Origin: Clostridiales bacterium
GTDB lineage: Bacteria; Bacillota; Clostridia; Saccharofermentanales; Saccharofermentanaceae
Reading direction: 5' to 3'
DNA: 55,061 nucleotides
Assembly: GCA_017515465.1 (NCBI GenBank)
Contig: JAFWFV010000008.1
Coordinates: forward strand, 1-55,061
Shown one piece after another: positions 52,181 to 55,061 of the stretch; the first letter of the stretch is position 1; every line of letters begins with the position of its first letter. The notes below the pieces were generated by a model. The model had not been told where the DNA came from, searched no databases, and saw nothing but the letters and a program-made list of their open reading frames with translations. Made by a program: the position numbers and the translations under genes.

Positions 52181-53200
52181 ATGGCATTATTTGAATCATA
52201 TGAGAGAAGAGAACCCCAGATCCTTGCTTGTCTTAAGGAGTACGACATCTCATCAATCGAAGAGTGTAAAGAGATCACAGAGGCAGCAGGTCTGGACGTA
52301 TACCACCTGATCGAGGGCATCCAGCCCATCTGCTTCGAGAATGCTAAGTGGGCATACACAGTAGGTGCAGCCATCGCTATCAAGAAGGGCTGCCGCAAGG
52401 CTTCCGAGGCTGCTGCAGCCATCGGTATCGGCCTCCAGGCTTTCTGTATCCCCGGTTCCGTTGCTGACAGACGTAAGGTTGGTCTCGGACACGGCAACCT
52501 GGGCAAGATGCTCCTCGAAGAGGACACAGAGTGCTTCGCATTCCTCGCAGGCCACGAGTCATTCGCAGCTGCTGAGGGTGCCATCGGTATCGCAGAAAAG
52601 GCTAACAAGGTTCGTCAGAAGCCTCTCCGCGTAATCCTCAACGGTCTCGGCAAGGACGCTGCTCAGATCATCTCCAGGATCAACGGCTTCACATTCGTAG
52701 AGACAAAGTACAACTACTTCACAGGTGAGGTTGAGGAAGTTTCCAGAAAGTGCTACTCCAAGGATCCTTCATCCCCCCGTGCAAAGGTTAACTGCTACGG
52801 TGCAAACGACGTTCAGGAAGGCGTTGCCATCATGTGGAAGGAGAACGTTGACGTTTCCATCACAGGTAACTCCACCAACCCTACCAGATTCCAGCACCCC
52901 GTTGCAGGTACATACAAGAAGGAGAGAGTCGAAGCAGGCAAGAAGTACTTCTCAGTTGCTTCCGGCGGTGGTACAGGCCGTACACTCCATCCCGATAACA
53001 TGGCAGCAGGTCCTGCTTCCTATGGTATGACAGATACAATGGGCCGTATGCACTCAGACGCTCAGTTCGCAGGTTCATCTTCAGTTCCTGCTCACGTTGA
53101 GATGATGGGTCTCATCGGTGCCGGCAACAACCCCATGGTTGGTATGACTGTTTCCACAGCCGTTTCCATCGAGGAAGCTGCAAAGGCAGGCAAGTTCTGA
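52181..53200 (+). CDS. GGGtGRT protein
   Basis: A 339-residue soluble protein with the family's namesake motif in VASGGGTGRTLHPDN near residue 262. Other recognisable blocks are GAAIAIKKGC near 62, GHGNLGKMLLEEDTECFAFLAGHESFAAAEGAIGIAEKANKVRQKPLRVILNGLGKDAAQII in overlapping form from 106, and NPTRFQHPVAGTYKKER near 231. The pair with the NifU-like gene is conserved in many anaerobic bacteria and archaea. The protein's function is unknown; links to nitrogen, sulfur or Fe-S metabolism have been suggested. Extreme codon bias shows heavy expression, and a strong terminator follows. Confidence 0.88.
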   Translation: MALFESYERREPQILACLKEYDISSIEECKEITEAAGLDVYHLIEGIQPICFENAKWAYTVGAAIAIKKGCRKASEAAAAIGIGLQAFCIPGSVADRRKVGLGHGNLGKMLLEEDTECFAFLAGHESFAAAEGAIGIAEKANKVRQKPLRVILNGLGKDAAQIISRINGFTFVETKYNYFTGEVEEVSRKCYSKDPSSPRAKVNCYGANDVQEGVAIMWKENVDVSITGNSTNPTRFQHPVAGTYKKERVEAGKKYFSVASGGGTGRTLHPDNMAAGPASYGMTDTMGRMHSDAQFAGSSSVPAHVEMMGLIGAGNNPMVGMTVSTAVSIEEAAKAGKF

Positions 53201-53229
53201 TCTGAGTTGATCGTAAGGACTGTAATAGA

Positions 53230-53260
53230 GATGCTCCGCATATGCGGGGCATCTTTTTTT
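53230..53260 (+). terminator. Strong intrinsic terminator of the GGGtGRT operon
   Basis: GATGCTCCGCA (53230-53240) pairs with TGCGGGGCATC (53243-53253) with one G-T wobble, directly followed by seven T residues. It lies 30 bases after the stop of the GGGtGRT gene. Confidence 0.9.
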
Positions 53261-53281
53261 GTGCGGTGCGGCGGACCGTTA

Positions 53282-53405
53282 CACTGGAAGATCCGGCCTA
53301 CAGCACCTGAAATCTTCTAGTGCAAATGCCCGTTTTTTCCGGATCCGCAAGATTTCGCTGTTTACACTAGAAGATTTCCGGTGTAAACAGCGTTTTCTTC
53401 TAGTG
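53282..53405. repeat. Intergenic cluster of two inverted-repeat units (CACTAGAAG type), 83-bp period
   Basis: Unit 1 has arms CACTGGAAGAT (53282-53292) and ATCTTCTAGTG (53312-53322). Unit 2 has arms CACTAGAAGAT (53365-53375) and CTTCTAGTG (53397-53405). Both first arms and both second arms are 83 bp apart, while the spacers have diverged. In unit 2 an alternative 11-bp stem, GCTGTTTACAC (53357-53367) with GTGTAAACAGC (53381-53391), followed by GTTTTCTT, overlaps the first arm and would exclude the other pairing. The second arm of unit 2 reaches the -35 region of the next promoter. Confidence 0.75.
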
Positions 53406-53426
53406 CAGCGGCAAATGGGTTATAAT
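53399..53426 (+). promoter_or_regulatory. Promoter of the lipoprotein gene, overlapping the repeat
   Basis: TATAAT at 53421-53426 is preceded at 17 bp by TTCTAG (53398-53403), part of the CTTCTAGTG repeat arm. The -35 is weak, so the repeat may be a binding site. AAGGAGA lies upstream of ATG 53458. Confidence 0.5.
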
Positions 53427-53457
53427 TATTAAATACTGACATTAAGGAGAACCGGTC

Positions 53458-54039
53458 ATGAAGAAATGTGTTGCATCGATCGCCCTGATATCTGCCATGT
53501 TCCTGCAGACCGCAGCATTAACGGGCTGCACCGAGTACTACAATGCCAATGAAGTCACCAGGGACAACATGGTATTCATTACGTCTGATGCCGGGAACAA
53601 GGCATTTGTATGGAAGTACATATGGGATGGGGACATAGTTGATACATATATAGAGATCCCCGATGAGATCGATGGCTTCAATGTCGTCAGGCTTGGTGGG
53701 TTTACCGGTATCGGAGTCCCTCATCCTTTCGAGATCACAACTGAGGACGAACCATATTTCAAGGGGGCTGACCCTGAGAAATACGATGTTCCCGTGACGT
53801 TCGACGATCTCGTTTTTACCGTTGAGATCGGTGAGAACATAACTGACTTGACCATTCCTCCATACTACGTGGGAGTCAAACAGCCCGACGGCAGCATCAT
53901 ATTCTACGATGTGCACCTGGTTTTTATAGTCGATGAAGATAACAGTAAGTTCTATGCTGAGGACGGGATCCTGTATAACAGGAAGGATGATTCCGTCGTC
54001 GAGGGCATATCTTACGGGAACAGGAGAGCAGAGGACTGA
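53458..54039 (+). CDS. Lipoprotein of unknown function
   Basis: A 193-residue lipoprotein with signal peptide 1-23 and lipobox LTGC (Cys24). The mature part is acidic and beta-rich, with segments such as YIEIPDEIDGFNVVRLGG near 68 and IGENITDLTIPPYY near 125 that resemble BspA-type leucine-rich-repeat edges (IPxxI-x-G patterns), then FYAEDGILYNRKDD near 170, also a BspA-like ending. It is far shorter than true BspA proteins. It is probably cell-surface exposed. The P-loop gene starts two bases after its stop. Confidence 0.7.
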   Translation: MKKCVASIALISAMFLQTAALTGCTEYYNANEVTRDNMVFITSDAGNKAFVWKYIWDGDIVDTYIEIPDEIDGFNVVRLGGFTGIGVPHPFEITTEDEPYFKGADPEKYDVPVTFDDLVFTVEIGENITDLTIPPYYVGVKQPDGSIIFYDVHLVFIVDEDNSKFYAEDGILYNRKDDSVVEGISYGNRRAED

Positions 54040-54041
54040 TC

Positions 54042-55061
54042 ATGGATAATCAGGTAGACATAGACATATTTAACAGTGAAGAATTAAAGAGCCTGATGGA
54101 CAGGCAGGACATCGCACTGGTCAGTGACAGCATAGAATCCAAGGAGGAACTGTTCAGACAGTATACGAAATACCTGATGCTGCCCAGATCCGCCAAGAGG
54201 TTCTCTGATTATTATTCCGTAAAGATCTACGGATGCGGCGTGCCTCTCATGTATCTGCAGATGAAGGAATACTTAAGGCCGGAAAGTCCCATTCCCGTCA
54301 ATGAGAACGTGCTGATTTCAGAACCTGACCTGTACTATAACAAAAAGGCTTTTGACAGGGGAGATACGAACCTGTGCTTCGTCATTGGCTATTCCGGGTC
54401 AGGAAAGTCCGTTCTCACCCGTGAATACGAAGGGGAAGGGATCGAGAAGGTGGAACTGGACGAGATCGTCTGCATCAAGGACCACCACACCATGGATGAG
54501 CTCCGTGAGGGAGGTCAGATGCTCTATACCTTCTTCAGTGGTGAGGGCAAAAAGTACTACCGCTCCAGGGCGGAGCGCGATCTCTTCGAGGACCACGGTG
54601 AAGTGTTCGTTGAATTTATAAACTACGCAATGAGATATGCGGCAGAGCACAGGGACAGGAGGTTCATCCTGGAGGGCATCTGGACATATCTGTTCTTTGG
54701 CGATCCCTCGTTATTTGATGATTACGCGGTGTTCATGAAGGGGACATCCCTCATCAAGTCAAAGCTCAGGCGGTTCGCCAGAGAGGCCAGGGAAGGTGCC
54801 AAGAGCACAGTCGAGAGGATCCTGGACTTCGGCATATATGCCACTGATTCCATGCTCCACGACAGCAATGTTGATAAGTGGAGAAGGCATTTCGAGAAAA
54901 TGAGTGAGACTGAACTGAGACTGGAGGATAACAAATACACCAGGATCAGGCAGCAGATAATGAACCGTATCAATGACATCAATGACAGGTTCGTTCACGG
55001 CGACCGTGAGGGCATAGAGGAGATCATGGAGCAGACAGCATCGGATCCTGACATGATCGTC
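54042..55061 (+). CDS. P-loop NTPase-like protein, 3' partial
   Basis: The frame starts at ATG 54042 and stays open to the right edge (340 codons seen). Near residue 114 is a P-loop, VIGYSGSGKSVLTRE, followed by an Asp in ELDEIVC near 132 and an RFILEGIWTYLF strand near 207 that may end in a second acidic site. The N-terminal 100 residues hold a PRSAKRFSDYYSVKIYGCGVP block that I do not recognise. It may be a kinase-like ATPase acting on a small molecule. The C terminus lies outside the window. Confidence 0.7.
   Translation, partial: MDNQVDIDIFNSEELKSLMDRQDIALVSDSIESKEELFRQYTKYLMLPRSAKRFSDYYSVKIYGCGVPLMYLQMKEYLRPESPIPVNENVLISEPDLYYNKKAFDRGDTNLCFVIGYSGSGKSVLTREYEGEGIEKVELDEIVCIKDHHTMDELREGGQMLYTFFSGEGKKYYRSRAERDLFEDHGEVFVEFINYAMRYAAEHRDRRFILEGIWTYLFFGDPSLFDDYAVFMKGTSLIKSKLRRFAREAREGAKSTVERILDFGIYATDSMLHDSNVDKWRRHFEKMSETELRLEDNKYTRIRQQIMNRINDINDRFVHGDREGIEEIMEQTASDPDMIV

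Noticed and set aside
53282..53405. CRISPR array
   Set aside because: The repeat units are inverted pairs with 83-bp spacing and only two copies; no cas genes are near.
1..55061. tRNA and rRNA genes
   Set aside because: No tRNA cloverleaf or rRNA conserved stretches were noticed while reading both strands by eye; a tRNA scan would settle this.

Overview
The window looks like chromosomal DNA of an anaerobic Gram-positive gut or rumen bacterium of the class Clostridia (Lachnospiraceae / Oscillospiraceae / Saccharofermentans-like; the exact family cannot be fixed from this stretch alone). Signs are the Pro-Thr rich linkers, thrombospondin-type-3 and VaFE-type surface proteins, a YesMN-type two-component system, an AraR repressor, a split transketolase and a GGGtGRT gene pair. 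No rRNA, tRNA or CRISPR array was recognised.

Bases 1-21,200 are an accessory region, visibly richer in A+T than the rest. It opens with the end of a large secreted Ca-binding surface protein and a lipoprotein, then a 5'-truncated AlbA_2/ATPase regulator. A 104-bp direct repeat (5822-5925 and 17290-17393, six mismatches) brackets about 11.5 kb. Inside are a hydrolase and a membrane-bound XRE regulator (minus strand), a decayed ABC ATPase, and a plus-strand gene set: two L-2-amino-thiazoline-4-carboxylate hydrolase-like proteins, three small membrane proteins (two related), an esterase, a methyltransferase and a heterodimeric ABC exporter. Three near-identical 16-bp palindromes sit at the two promoter regions of this set, so one repressor may control it. 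The right-hand repeat copy runs in frame into a 5'-truncated VaFE surface protein, followed by two zinc-ribbon/membrane/PASTA-like paralogues.

Bases 21,200-30,700 hold housekeeping-type genes (MBL-fold hydrolase, VanZ-like protein, DUF4037 protein), a minus-strand operon of an FucI-like sugar isomerase and xylulokinase, and a sugar-sensing three-gene unit (AraC-type response regulator, LytS/YesM-type kinase, sugar-binding lipoprotein). A small gene with a double-glycine leader follows.

Bases 31,100-42,900 form an L-arabinose island: the AraR repressor (divergent), then a YtfQRT/YjfF-type ABC importer (binding lipoprotein, hairpin attenuator, double ATPase, two permeases), araA, a ribulokinase-type FGGY kinase, araD and both halves of transketolase. 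Arabinose is imported, isomerised, phosphorylated and epimerised to D-xylulose-5-phosphate, which transketolase passes to the pentose phosphate pathway. Four phased TGACAT-type repeats upstream of the importer are candidate sites for the two-component regulator.

Bases 43,000-55,061 hold a large PAS-GGDEF-EAL protein, a flavodoxin, several small membrane proteins with zinc ribbons (two with a winged helix, one with a TPM-like domain), a histidine phosphatase, the strongly codon-biased NifU-like/GGGtGRT pair, an unusual intergenic inverted-repeat cluster, a lipoprotein and a P-loop protein that runs off the right end.
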